DNA of 45,835 nt from Xenococcus sp. PCC 7305 (GCF_000332055.1 NZ_ALVZ01000189.1:1-45835), one strand, 5' to 3'. Numbered from the stretch's first letter, positions 7,860-16,866 are shown. The notes: generated from the letters alone by a model not told the origin. A program made the numbers and translations.

Positions 7860-10796
7860 ATGAGTCGTTTTTCGCGAAAGATTTTAATTGCGATCGCTGT
7901 TTTTTTAGGTTTGTGGTTAATTTTTGACCTGACAGCCAAGATTGTCGCGGATTATCTTTGGTTTCAGGAATTAAATTATCTGTCCGTATTGCTTAAAAAA
8001 TGGCGCACGCAGTTCTTGTTGGGGACAATTACTGCAGGAATTTCTTGCGTATTTCTGTGGGGTAATTTGTTGATCGCCAGTCGTTATCGTTGGCAATGGT
8101 TGAATGATGATGGATGGGTCAAAAGAAGTATCCCGTACCTCAGAGGGGAAGAACCTCCAGCCAATAGTTATAAAATTAAGCCCAGGCTTTTTGAAGAGTA
8201 TTCAATTCCCCGCTTTCAAGTTAAGACTAAAACAGAAACCAAGTCAGTTTTTAATCTATCTTTATTGCTCCCGTTGACGGTGGTATTTAGTGTCACTCTG
8301 GCTTTTTTGGTGGTTTATTATACTAATTTTGCCCTTGTCATTTGGCAAAGAGGTTTTGGTCTTGATTGGACTTGGGATAAGTTATTGGAGACTTTTGCAA
8401 CTAGTCCCCTCAAGGATTTGACGCCCTATTTATGGGTGGTAGTTTTTGTTAGTCTTATTGTATTTTTTGTTATCGCCAGAACTAACTGGTCGCTAATTTT
8501 TTTAGCAGCTTTTTTGAGCTTTGTTTTCAGTTTAATAATGGCTGGAAATTGGACATTATTTTTGCAATTTTTGCAGCCAACATTATTTTATGAAGCAGAT
8601 CCTCAATTTGGTGAGGAGATCAGTTTTTATATCTTTAATTTGCCTATCTACGATTTATGTGATATCTGCTTTAATGGTCTGTTTGGCTATGGTTTAATTA
8701 GTATTTTTCTTTATTATTTATTATCGGGAAATAGTTTAGCTGAAGGTAGATTTCCTGGCTTTTCTCGCTTTCAAATTCGTCATCTCTCAATTTTGGGCGG
8801 TTTCTTGATGCTTTCTCTTTCCTGGCATCATTGGTTAAATCGCTATGACTTATTGTATTATCCCAGCGGGGTTGTTTATGGTGCAGGATTTACGACTGTC
8901 CATGTCAAATTACCTTTGGAAACTGCTTTATGTTTGGTTGCCAGCATCATTGCTGTTTGGCTATTTATCAATAGTTTTAGTGGCTATAAAAAGATCAAGG
9001 GCGCAATTAGGAAAAAACGCAAAATTCTTTTGGCTTTAATCCCTTTATTTCTTTATCTTTTTATTCTGATTGCTGGTTATACAACTAGTTCCCTGGTGCA
9101 GCGCTTCATAGTTTTGCCCAATGAATTGAATAAAGAGACAGAATATATCACGCGTAGTATCACGATGACGAGAAATGCTTTTGGTTTAGACGATATTGAA
9201 ACCGAAACATTCAATCCTCAAGGAAGATTAACCGCCGCGGATATTCGCAAAAATCATTTAACTATTGAAAATATTCGTTTATGGGATACTCGTCCTATTT
9301 TGCAAACCAATCGTCAATTGCAACAGATTCGCCTCTATTATCAATTTCCCGACGCAGATATCGATCGCTATGTGTTGGAAGATGATCGAGAAAGCAATAA
9401 ACAACAAGTTATTATTGCGGCTAGGGAATTAGACTATAGTGCGGTGCCAGATCGGGCGAAAACCTGGGTTAATGAACATTTGGTTTACACTCATGGTTAT
9501 GGATTTACCCTCTCTCCAGTGAACCAAGTGGACAGGGCGGGATTGCCTGATTATTTTGTTAAGGATATTGGCACGGAGGAAGGAGGGCTTAATCTTTCTA
9601 GTGAGGCTATTCGCAATAGTATTCCCGTAGAAAATCCACGGATCTATTATGGGGAGCTCACTGATACCTATATTATGACCAACACTAAGTCTCGGGAATT
9701 AGATTTTCCTAGTGGTGAGGAAAATGTCTACACGGTTTATCAGGGTGCAGGAGGTATTCCCATCGGTGGTTATGGTTTGCGCTTGCTATTTGCTGAGTAT
9801 CTCAAGGATTGGCAAATGCTGTTTACGCAAAATTTCACCCCGAAAACAAAATTGTTATTCCGCAGAGACATTGTCGAAAGAGTTAAATATATTGCGCCTT
9901 GGTTGCGTTACGATGACGATCCCTATTTAGTGGTTGTTGACACGGGGGATGAACCTGAAGGCGCTAAACCCAGTCATCTTTACTGGATTTTGGATGCCTA
10001 TACAACTAGCGATCGCTATCCCTACTCCGATCCAGGAGAAAACAGGTTTAACTATATTCGCAACTCGGTCAAAGTTGTCATTGATGCTTATAACGGGGAT
10101 GTGAATTTCTATGTGGCAGAGCTTGCTGATCCGATAGTTTTGACTTGGAGTAAGGTATTTCCCCAATTATTTAAAATTCTAGGACAAATGCCCGAAGCCT
10201 TACACAAACATATTCGTTATCCAGAGGATTTATTTAGCATTCTTTCTGAAAGGTTATTGGCTTATCATATGACTGATCCTCAGGTTTTTTATAACCGAGA
10301 AGATCAATGGGAAATTCCTCAGGAAATTTATGCTGCTGAAGCGCGTCCTGTGGCACCCTATTATTTGATAATGAGATTGCCAAGCGCCCGAGAGGAAGAA
10401 TTTATCCTATTGCAAGGCTACACTCCGACTGCGCGTCCCAACTTGATTGCCTGGTTGGCAGCCCGCTCAGATGGTCAGAAATATGGCCGGCTTTTGCTTT
10501 ATACTTTTCCTAAGCAAAAATTGGTTTATGGACCCAATCAAATCGAAGCTTTAATCAACCAAAATCCTGTGATTTCTCAGCAAATTTCCCTCTGGAATCG
10601 AGATGGGTCTAGTGCTATTCAGGGTAATTTGCTAGTTATTCCGATAGAACAGTCTCTTTTGTATGTAGAGCCGCTTTATCTCGAAGCAGAAGAAAATAGT
10701 GTTCCTACTTTGGCGAGGGTAATTGTTGTCTATGAGAATAAAATTGTGATGAAAGAGAGTTTAGACGCTGCGATCGCGGCTATTTTTCCAAGTTAA
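7860..10796 (+). CDS. UPF0182 family large membrane protein
   Basis: This 978-residue protein has about seven hydrophobic membrane segments in its first 425 residues (for example residues 7-30, 48-68, 135-160 and 185-245). A long soluble C-terminal domain of about 550 residues follows. The central part contains conserved features of UPF0182 such as RSITMTRNAFGLDDI, NIRLWDTRPILQTN, YTHGYGFTLSPVN and LLYVEPLYLEAE. The function of the family is unknown. It is widespread in cyanobacteria and actinobacteria, and the topology suggests a large extracytoplasmic domain. The length is normal. The start is fixed by the ATG next to a CCCTCAT array, with no purine-rich ribosome-binding site before it. Confidence 0.92.
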   Translation: MSRFSRKILIAIAVFLGLWLIFDLTAKIVADYLWFQELNYLSVLLKKWRTQFLLGTITAGISCVFLWGNLLIASRYRWQWLNDDGWVKRSIPYLRGEEPPANSYKIKPRLFEEYSIPRFQVKTKTETKSVFNLSLLLPLTVVFSVTLAFLVVYYTNFALVIWQRGFGLDWTWDKLLETFATSPLKDLTPYLWVVVFVSLIVFFVIARTNWSLIFLAAFLSFVFSLIMAGNWTLFLQFLQPTLFYEADPQFGEEISFYIFNLPIYDLCDICFNGLFGYGLISIFLYYLLSGNSLAEGRFPGFSRFQIRHLSILGGFLMLSLSWHHWLNRYDLLYYPSGVVYGAGFTTVHVKLPLETALCLVASIIAVWLFINSFSGYKKIKGAIRKKRKILLALIPLFLYLFILIAGYTTSSLVQRFIVLPNELNKETEYITRSITMTRNAFGLDDIETETFNPQGRLTAADIRKNHLTIENIRLWDTRPILQTNRQLQQIRLYYQFPDADIDRYVLEDDRESNKQQVIIAARELDYSAVPDRAKTWVNEHLVYTHGYGFTLSPVNQVDRAGLPDYFVKDIGTEEGGLNLSSEAIRNSIPVENPRIYYGELTDTYIMTNTKSRELDFPSGEENVYTVYQGAGGIPIGGYGLRLLFAEYLKDWQMLFTQNFTPKTKLLFRRDIVERVKYIAPWLRYDDDPYLVVVDTGDEPEGAKPSHLYWILDAYTTSDRYPYSDPGENRFNYIRNSVKVVIDAYNGDVNFYVAELADPIVLTWSKVFPQLFKILGQMPEALHKHIRYPEDLFSILSERLLAYHMTDPQVFYNREDQWEIPQEIYAAEARPVAPYYLIMRLPSAREEEFILLQGYTPTARPNLIAWLAARSDGQKYGRLLLYTFPKQKLVYGPNQIEALINQNPVISQQISLWNRDGSSAIQGNLLVIPIEQSLLYVEPLYLEAEENSVPTLARVIVVYENKIVMKESLDAAIAAIFPS

Positions 10797-10854
10797 GAAT
10801 TTCCTGTTAAGCATGAGGTGAGCCGTAATTAGAAATTCCATCTGGTCTGTTTAT

Positions 10855-11124
10855 ATGATTCGTTGTAGCGATCGCTCTCTTTATACCGGGATTTCTAACA
10901 ATGTTGCTCAGCGTTTTGCTGCGCATCAATCGGGCAAATCGCAGTCAACAAAATACACGAGGTCCCGTCATCCTTTGAAATTGGTTTTCACTGCTGAAAT
11001 TGGTGATAGATCGGCGGCTAGTCGGGCTGAATACTACATCAAAAAATTGCCGAAAAAGACTAAAGAGTTATTAGTTTCTGGGATGACTTCTTTGATTGAA
11101 CTCGGAATTGTCGAGTCGGAATAG
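10855..11124 (+). CDS. GIY-YIG nuclease-domain protein (UPF0213/YhbQ type), damaged or unusual 5' end
   Basis: From ATG 10855 the product is 89 residues and matches the short GIY-YIG proteins of the YhbQ/UPF0213 group. It shows SLYTGIS (the YIG half), then FAAHQSGKSQSTKYTRSRHPLKLVF and the RAEYYIKKL segment that carries the catalytic Glu. The first half of the signature (W-x-V-Y-x-I-R-C) is encoded upstream of this ATG: codons 10843-10854 read W-S-V-Y in the same frame. The only upstream in-frame ATG (10813) meets TGA two codons later (10819-10821), and no GTG or TTG lies between. The gene therefore either starts at a rare codon such as ATT 10828, re-initiates, or is newly disrupted. It directly follows the UPF0182 gene. 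Confidence 0.75.
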   Translation: MIRCSDRSLYTGISNNVAQRFAAHQSGKSQSTKYTRSRHPLKLVFTAEIGDRSAASRAEYYIKKLPKKTKELLVSGMTSLIELGIVESE

Positions 11125-11145
11125 TAGAGATAGCGCTACGTGCAA

Positions 11146-11187
11146 GTCAAGAGTCAAGAGTCAAGAGTCAAGAGTCAAGAGTCATAG
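11146..11187 (+). repeat. Heptanucleotide array GTCAAGA, 6 units
   Basis: Five perfect GTCAAGA units plus one variant (GTCATAG) lie shortly after the GIY-YIG gene. The reverse complement (TCTTGAC) is the same family as the arrays at 26948-27015 and 40951-40992. Confidence 0.85.
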
Positions 11188-11335
11188 GCTTGAACGTTTA
11201 CTAATGTCCTGACCAAATTGTGTAGTCCTATATGTGTCTTCGCCCCATACGGTGCTTAGGATTCAAGCGCAGCAAAATTACTAGATTTGATCTACTTATA
11301 AGGCGATCGCTACAATTGCTGTTGCTTGTGATCTT

Positions 11336-11965
11336 TTATTCCTTTGGATCTCCCGCTCTTCGGTTAAAACTTCCTTCGACGACTGAAGGTGCTTTGATTC
11401 GACGCCCCAAAATCAATAAATCTCTTTCCTGTTTGTCCATCTCTGCTACTTGGGGCAATAACCCCCAGCGAGTGAACCCATGCTTGGCAAATAATTGGAC
11501 GCTGGGAATATTGTGACCAAAAACAAAAGCTAATAAACTTTTGATTCGTAGTTTAGGACATTCTGTGATCGCTTTTTTGACTAATCCATCAGCAATGCCC
11601 TGCCCTCGATAATCTTTCGCGACATAGAGACTGATCTCTGCCGTGTACTTATATGCAGGCCGCCCATAGAAATCATTGAAGCTTAACCAAGCGACGACTG
11701 GCTTTTGCGATCGCCTGGCGAATAAATTGACTATTTTGCGATCTCCCAATTTTTCAATTCCCGTCACCTCTGATTGAGCAATCTTGGGATTAATATCTAC
11801 AACCCAAATAGGACGACAAGTTACATCGCGATCGTGAAACCAGGATAAACGACTCTCCACTTCAATCGGTCTAGTATCTGCTGTGGCAACGCGAGAATCA
11901 ATTGTAGAATTATAAATCTCAACAATTGCTTTTAAATCTTCTTCTATTGCGGGACGAATATACAT
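11336..11965 (-). CDS. GNAT-family N-acetyltransferase
   Basis: This 209-residue protein begins MYIRPAIEEDLKAIVEIYN, the usual first strand and helix of GNAT enzymes. The acetyl-CoA-binding motif A is YVAKDYRGQGIADGLVKKAI at about residues 114-133, with RGQGIA as the pyrophosphate loop. KHGFTRWGLLPQVAEMD near 175-195 corresponds to the C-terminal beta-bulge region. The pattern is close to the phosphinothricin/L-amino-acid acetyltransferase group (YncA/Pat-like), which usually acetylates small amines or amino acids. The true substrate cannot be read. An insertion of about 30 residues (roughly 58-88) after the second strand is longer than in many members. The gene is monocistronic on the minus strand and divergent from the glycosyl hydrolase. 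Confidence 0.85.
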   Translation of the reverse strand: MYIRPAIEEDLKAIVEIYNSTIDSRVATADTRPIEVESRLSWFHDRDVTCRPIWVVDINPKIAQSEVTGIEKLGDRKIVNLFARRSQKPVVAWLSFNDFYGRPAYKYTAEISLYVAKDYRGQGIADGLVKKAITECPKLRIKSLLAFVFGHNIPSVQLFAKHGFTRWGLLPQVAEMDKQERDLLILGRRIKAPSVVEGSFNRRAGDPKE

Positions 11966-12108
11966 TGATTAATATTGAGTAATAATTTTTGGGAGATAAT
12001 TCAGTCAGCTTCGTACCGAAAGTAACATCTATTTGAAGGAAGAAGCTATAATCGCATTATTTTCTGGCACTGAACAAAATCATATCTAATAAGTTATCTC
12101 AATAACAA

Positions 12109-13404
12109 ATGAAACATCGCATTAGTAAGTTCTACGATACCTATGCAGATAAGTTGGTAGATTTTAGCAAGCAACATGGTGCTAAGTCCTGGATTATTTT
12201 TCTTTTTCTCTTTGCTTTTATTCTCGCAACAACTGCTCCTGGTTTTACTTTTGAGCAACCAGAATTGATAAAAACAAGTAATATCACATCGGCTCGGGTA
12301 GCTGATTGTAATCTGGATCAAGAAGTAAGAGGAGTTTGGTTGACCAATGTAGATAGTGATGTTTTATTCTCCGCCGAGAATACCACTAATGCGATCGCAG
12401 ATTTGGCCGCATTAAATTTCAATACTCTTTATCCCACAGTTTGGAATTGGGGTTATACTCTATATCCTTCTCCTGTCGCCGAAAAAACCACTGGTATCGC
12501 ATTAGACCCCACAGAAGGCTTGCAAGGAAGAGATGTGTTACAAGAAATAATTGATCAGGGACATCAAAAGAGTATGGCAGTGATTCCCTGGTTTGAGTTT
12601 GGCTTTATGGCTCCTGCCGATTCAGAATTGGCCAAGCTGCATCCTGAATGGTTAACCACAAGAGCAGATGGCTCAACTATTTGGCTAGAGGGCAAAGTCC
12701 ATAAACGAGTTTGGCTCAACCCTTTACACCCGGAAGTCCAGAAGTTTATCACAGATTTGATTGTCGAAATTGTTGATAATTATGATGTGGACGGAATCCA
12801 GTTAGATGATCATTTTGGCTATCCTTCTGAGCTAGGTTACGACGATTATACGGTGGCTCTTTATCAGCAAGAACATGACGGGCAATCACCGCCTAAAAAT
12901 GCCAAAGACCCCCAATGGATTCAGTGGCGAGCCGATAAGATAACGGATTATGTAGAAGAATTATTTCTCGCAATTAAGCAGGCTAAACCTCAAGCAATTA
13001 TTTCCCTCTCTCCCAATCCTCAAGACTTTTCCCTCAGATCATTTCTCCTAGACTGGCAAACTTGGGAACGCAAAGGATTGATCGAAGAATTGATTGTGCA
13101 AATATATCGTAAGAGTATTCATAGTTTTATTAACGAAATAACCCAACCGGAAATTATTGCGGCGAAAGAACATATTCCTGTAAGCATTGGTATTTTATCA
13201 GGCTTAAAAGGTCGTAATGTCTTATTTAGTAGGATTCGACAGCAAGTGGGTATGACTAGACAAAGAAATTTTGCTGGAGTATCTTTTTTCTTTTATGAAA
13301 GTCTCTGGAATATGGCCTTAGAATCACCCGAGCAAAGAAAGCATAAATTAACATCATTATTTCAAAACCCCGCAAGCAGACTAGATTTAGCTTGTAAACA
13401 ATAA
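12109..13404 (+). CDS. Glycosyl hydrolase-like protein, GHL10/DUF187 (YngK-like) family
   Basis: This 431-residue protein has an N-terminal hydrophobic segment at about residues 28-45 that acts as a signal anchor or signal peptide. The domain begins QEVRGVWLTNVDSDVLF (about 71-87) and follows a TIM-barrel pattern. The conserved VDGIQLDDHFGYPSELGYDD segment starts at about residue 227, with Asp233 and Asp234 at the likely active site. Related proteins are annotated as family 10-like glycosyl hydrolases (GHL10), exported and thought to cleave cell-wall or extracellular polysaccharide. Biochemical evidence for the family is thin. Length and order fit the family. It is transcribed alone and divergently from the acetyltransferase, and a GC-rich dispersed repeat follows the stop codon by 5 bases. 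Confidence 0.85.
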   Translation: MKHRISKFYDTYADKLVDFSKQHGAKSWIIFLFLFAFILATTAPGFTFEQPELIKTSNITSARVADCNLDQEVRGVWLTNVDSDVLFSAENTTNAIADLAALNFNTLYPTVWNWGYTLYPSPVAEKTTGIALDPTEGLQGRDVLQEIIDQGHQKSMAVIPWFEFGFMAPADSELAKLHPEWLTTRADGSTIWLEGKVHKRVWLNPLHPEVQKFITDLIVEIVDNYDVDGIQLDDHFGYPSELGYDDYTVALYQQEHDGQSPPKNAKDPQWIQWRADKITDYVEELFLAIKQAKPQAIISLSPNPQDFSLRSFLLDWQTWERKGLIEELIVQIYRKSIHSFINEITQPEIIAAKEHIPVSIGILSGLKGRNVLFSRIRQQVGMTRQRNFAGVSFFFYESLWNMALESPEQRKHKLTSLFQNPASRLDLACKQ

Positions 13405-13409
13405 ACATT

Positions 13410-13460
13410 GACGAGCGACCCCGCGCTGCCGAAAGGCGCAAGGGAACGCGCGAGTTTGAA
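13410..13460 (-). repeat. GC-rich dispersed repeat, copy 1
   Basis: A 45-bp GC-rich core (13410-13454) plus a TTCAAA flank matches, in reverse complement, the element at 27944-27988 with only two apparent differences. It contains GCCGAAAGGC, able to form a small tetraloop hairpin. It lies between the glycosyl hydrolase and the cNMP-binding gene. Base composition is clearly unlike the AT-rich surroundings. Confidence 0.8.
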
Positions 13461-13507
13461 CATTAGGGTTTTGAAAATATTAACTATTAGCTTGTGAGCT
13501 ATCAATT

Positions 13508-14962
13508 ATGAATAGTGGCTTAAAATATCTTACTAGTGATGATTATAGTTTGTTGATCGATAAAGCTGAGGTTGTTATTTATGACAAAGATGATGTTATC
13601 TTGCAGGAAGGTTGTGCTTGTCAGTCAATTTATATTCTGAAGCAAGGATTGCTAAAAGTAGAAAGAGCTACCTCGGGAATGGGATTTGCGATCGCATTTT
13701 TACAACCAGGGGAAATCTTTGGCGAGATGTCTTTTTTGGGGGAAGTAGCCACTAGTGCACAAATTATTGCAGAAACAGAAGTAGAAGTTTTTATTATCAC
13801 GAAAACTGTTCTTGATTCTTTATTGAAGTCTAGTACTGAATTATCCAATCGTTTTTACCAGTCTTTGGCCTACAATCTTTCTAATAGGTTGCGAGCTACT
13901 TCTTCTTTAGTATCTTGTTTAATGAAAAGATTTGGTTGCGATCTCGATTATGAATCAAAACGAACAGGTTATCAAGGACATGACAATATCCCCCCCGAAT
14001 TGATTGGGGAAGTCGAATTATTCAAACAAAATTTATTGGAAGTCGAAAGGAATTTACGACTCAAAAAGATCGAAGAAGAATCGGCTCAAGAAGTTGTAAA
14101 TCGAGTCTGCAAAATGGTGATTAATGCCATGCGAGAACAGATTATAGATAACTCCGAACAAGAAAATGCGATCGGAACTTATTTATTTCGAGAAACCTTT
14201 CCTTTTTTGATGCTTAGCAGTTTTGTCGATTTGGCTTTCCGCAAGTCTCGTAGCTATCATAATGACTCTTATATTACAGAAGTCCTATCTCAAAATGAAC
14301 CTGAAGGTGATGGACATCTAGGAATTTATATAGACCGTTGGATTCGCTCAATTCCTACTTGCTTAGCGCTCAAAAATCGCGGCAGCATAATAGCTAAAAC
14401 AGTTAAAGAGCTGTCTACCCATTGGGCTCATAAGCATCCCATGCCAGTAACAAGTATTGCTAGCGGTTCAGCTAATGAAATTTTAGACCTTTATCTCCAT
14501 GCGAACCCTCCTCATGTTCATGTCACTTGTATTGATACGAATCACCAACGTTTAGCCTATGCTGCTAATTTATCCCGCAAATTAGAATTTGATGACCATA
14601 TCACTTTTATTCAAGATAATATTTTTCTGCTAGCTCAAGGTTCTAGTAATATTAGTATTCCTCCTCAACAAATGATTTACAGTTTGACTATGGGGAATTA
14701 TCTTAAAGATCAAGAGTTTGTAGTAATTTTAGATTGGATTTATGATCATCTTCTACCGGAAGGTACTGTAATTTTAGGTAATTTTAATACGTATAATCCA
14801 GATCGCCCGTTATTAAAACATATTTTAGAATGGAATTTTACCTATCGCTCTATTGAACAATTAGAGGATTTATTTGCTAGTTCTAAATTTAGTGGTTTGC
14901 CGATAAAAATTGAAGCTGATGAATTTGGAGTGGAACTTTTTGTAATTTGTAACAAGTGCTAG
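13508..14962 (+). CDS. Cyclic-nucleotide-binding domain fused to a methyltransferase-like domain
   Basis: This is a 484-residue two-part protein. Residues about 10-130 form a CRP-type cyclic-nucleotide-binding fold, with LQEGCACQSIYILKQGLLKV and a phosphate-binding-cassette-like PGEIFGEMSFLGE, followed by a helix. No helix-turn-helix follows. The linker (about 165-235) is charged and helical. Residues about 310-480 look like a class I SAM-dependent methyltransferase. They show a degenerate glycine loop (SIASGSANEILDLYL), an acidic strand end (HVTCIDTNHQRL), FIQDNIF, and a MIYSLTMGNYLKD segment. Similar fusions in cyanobacteria are sometimes named for 3-hydroxypalmitic acid methyl ester (PhcB-like) synthesis. 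That link is family-level only. The ligand (cAMP, cGMP or other) is unknown. Confidence 0.75.
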   Translation: MNSGLKYLTSDDYSLLIDKAEVVIYDKDDVILQEGCACQSIYILKQGLLKVERATSGMGFAIAFLQPGEIFGEMSFLGEVATSAQIIAETEVEVFIITKTVLDSLLKSSTELSNRFYQSLAYNLSNRLRATSSLVSCLMKRFGCDLDYESKRTGYQGHDNIPPELIGEVELFKQNLLEVERNLRLKKIEEESAQEVVNRVCKMVINAMREQIIDNSEQENAIGTYLFRETFPFLMLSSFVDLAFRKSRSYHNDSYITEVLSQNEPEGDGHLGIYIDRWIRSIPTCLALKNRGSIIAKTVKELSTHWAHKHPMPVTSIASGSANEILDLYLHANPPHVHVTCIDTNHQRLAYAANLSRKLEFDDHITFIQDNIFLLAQGSSNISIPPQQMIYSLTMGNYLKDQEFVVILDWIYDHLLPEGTVILGNFNTYNPDRPLLKHILEWNFTYRSIEQLEDLFASSKFSGLPIKIEADEFGVELFVICNKC

Positions 14963-15060
14963 GGAAATGGTTGCATAAAATTGCTTATCTAGTTGGCATG
15001 GGAGAAAGGAAAAAGGGGAAAATAAGGATGGCATAATTGCAAGACTGGCGAGGTAAAATT

Positions 15061-15297
15061 ATGAAAAATCAAGAGAAGCAAGATAATGAAAAACACCATC
15101 GCATGCTGCAATGGCTCAATCATAATCGCCGACAATTGTTAGATTCTTACAAAAACCAATATGTAGCGTATAATGCCGATGGTCTAATTGCCCATAGTGA
15201 AAATCTTCAAAAATTATTAGAACAAGCTAACTCTCAAGAAGAGGACTATTTAGTTTATTTAGTACCTAGAAAAACAGCATCTATTCAAATACTTTAA
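15061..15297 (+). CDS. Small DUF5678-like protein of unknown function
   Basis: The ATG at 15061 gives 78 residues. A TTG 24 bases upstream is possible but less likely. The N-terminus is highly charged (MKNQEKQDNEKHHRMLQWLN). A compact beta-rich part follows: YKNQYVAYNADGLIAHSENLQKLLEQA and then DYLVYLVPRKTASI. This recalls the DUF5678 pattern (a small domain seen in archaea and cyanobacteria, 'W-V-A-x-x-D-G-x-V-V-A'), but I am not sure. It follows the cNMP-binding/methyltransferase gene by about 100 bases on the same strand and may share its transcript. Confidence 0.6.
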   Translation: MKNQEKQDNEKHHRMLQWLNHNRRQLLDSYKNQYVAYNADGLIAHSENLQKLLEQANSQEEDYLVYLVPRKTASIQIL

Positions 15298-15390
15298 ACC
15301 AAGAAGAAATATTAGCAGAATGAAGAATACACAGTACAATCTCACTGGAGCAACTGTGTATCTTTATTATCTCTAAAATTTAAACGATAA

Positions 15391-16839
15391 ATGACAATAA
15401 ACGATTATCCCGAAATTAATCGATCGCCGAAACGAGAAGTGGGACTTCTAACTATCTTTCGTCTTGGGTTATTTAATATGGCCTTGGGATTGATGGCAGT
15501 GCTCACTTTAGCAGTTCTCAATCGAGTCATGATTAGTGAGTTGGGGATTCCTGCAACCATCACCGCAGGAGTTTTAGCTTTGTCCCAATTTATCGCACCA
15601 GCTAGAGTTTGGTTTGGACAATTATCTGATTCCAAACCGCTTTTTGGGCGATATCGTACAGGCTACATTCGATTGGGAGCCGTAATCTTTAGCTTTGCTG
15701 TTTTCCTAGCAGTTCAAGCAGTCTGGCAATTGGGTGCGATCACCAGAGATAATGGAGGCTGGAGCTGGGATCTCCCAACTATTGGCTGGGCGAGCATCTT
15801 AGGTCTGATTATGGTTATTTACGGTTTGGCGGTGAGCGCTAGCTCTACTCCTTTTACGGCATTATTAGTCGATATTTCAGACACCGAAAATCGTTCTAAA
15901 CTGGTAGCGATTGTTTGGTCGATGTTGATGGTAGGTATTGTGATTGGTGGAATTAGTGGCAGTATTCTACTGAAAAGAATTAACCCAGGTGGTATTGAGG
16001 CGGGTCAAATTCCTCTAGAAAATTTACAAGCTCCAATTAATTCCATTTTTGCTATTGTTCCTTTTGTAGTGATTGCTTTGACTTTGATTGCTACTTGGGG
16101 TGTGGAAAAGAAATATTCTCGATTTAGCGATCGCAATAATAATGAAACGAGAGAAGATAGTATCACTTTATCTGAATCCTTAAAAGTTTTGACCTCCAGT
16201 CGGCAAACTGGGATCTTTTTCTCTTTTCTATGTTTAATAACCATTAGTTTATTTATGCAGGAAGCGGTATTAGAACCCTATGGTGGCGAGGTTTTTGGGA
16301 TGTCGATCGCCGATACAACACAGCTTAATGCCAATTGGGGTGTCGGGATTTTAATTGGTTATAGTTTGACAGGGTTTTTAATTGCTCCTCGTTTGGGCAA
16401 AAAATTAACGACGAGGATGGGTTGCCTTTTAGTTGCGGCGAGTTTCGGTTTGATTATTCTTTCTGGTTTGACGCAAGAAGAAAATATTCTCAGGTTGGCC
16501 GTGGTTCTGTTTGGTGCCGCCGCAGGTATGGCAACCATTGGCAGTATTAGTCTGATGCTCGATTTTACCCTAGCAGAAACTGCGGGTACTTTTATTGGGG
16601 CTTGGGGCCTGGCTCAAGCAATGTCAAGGGCTTTTGCTACTCTCATCGGAGGTATTGTCCTTGACATTACCCGCGCTATTTTTACTATTCCTCTGATTGC
16701 CTATGGTTCAGTATTTGCGCTTCAGGCGTTGGGCATGATTGTTGCTGTGATTATATTAAATCGCATTGATATCAAAGAGTTTCAAGAAAACACGGGTCAG
16801 GCGATCGCGACCGTTATGGAAGGGGATCTCGACAGTTAA
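15391..16839 (+). CDS. BCH-family (PucC/LhaA-like) major facilitator transporter
   Basis: This 482-residue membrane protein has about 12 hydrophobic segments. It has the BCH-family start: LGLFNMALGLMAVLTLAVLNRVMISELGIPATITAG, then the ARVWFGQLSDSKPLFGRYRTGYIRLG loop, which is the family's version of MFS motif A. PucC and LhaA proteins help assemble bacteriochlorophyll light-harvesting complexes in purple bacteria. Cyanobacterial homologues are believed to act in chlorophyll handling or delivery to photosystem or IsiA/Pcb-type antennae, but the direct substrate is unproven. It is the only gene of its transcription unit visible. An inverted repeat at 16845-16866 follows. Confidence 0.88.
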   Translation: MTINDYPEINRSPKREVGLLTIFRLGLFNMALGLMAVLTLAVLNRVMISELGIPATITAGVLALSQFIAPARVWFGQLSDSKPLFGRYRTGYIRLGAVIFSFAVFLAVQAVWQLGAITRDNGGWSWDLPTIGWASILGLIMVIYGLAVSASSTPFTALLVDISDTENRSKLVAIVWSMLMVGIVIGGISGSILLKRINPGGIEAGQIPLENLQAPINSIFAIVPFVVIALTLIATWGVEKKYSRFSDRNNNETREDSITLSESLKVLTSSRQTGIFFSFLCLITISLFMQEAVLEPYGGEVFGMSIADTTQLNANWGVGILIGYSLTGFLIAPRLGKKLTTRMGCLLVAASFGLIILSGLTQEENILRLAVVLFGAAAGMATIGSISLMLDFTLAETAGTFIGAWGLAQAMSRAFATLIGGIVLDITRAIFTIPLIAYGSVFALQALGMIVAVIILNRIDIKEFQENTGQAIATVMEGDLDS

Positions 16840-16844
16840 CAGTA

Positions 16845-16866
16845 GGGGCGAAGGGCCCTTCTCCCC
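16845..16866. repeat. Near-perfect 22-bp inverted repeat centred on GGGCCC
   Basis: GGGGCGAAGGG pairs with CCCTTCTCCCC with one mismatched pair and no loop. A second GGCCCTTTTCCC-like piece follows directly. It lies six bases after the stop codon of the BCH-family gene and could form a cruciform or a terminator-like hairpin, but no T-run follows. The GTAGGGGCGA arm is shared with the palindrome at 2295-2308. Confidence 0.6.

Noticed and set aside
11232-11516. A 94-codon plus-strand frame overlapping the GNAT gene's 3' end
   Set aside because: Half of it is antisense to the acetyltransferase, its product resembles no family, and there is no ribosome-binding site.
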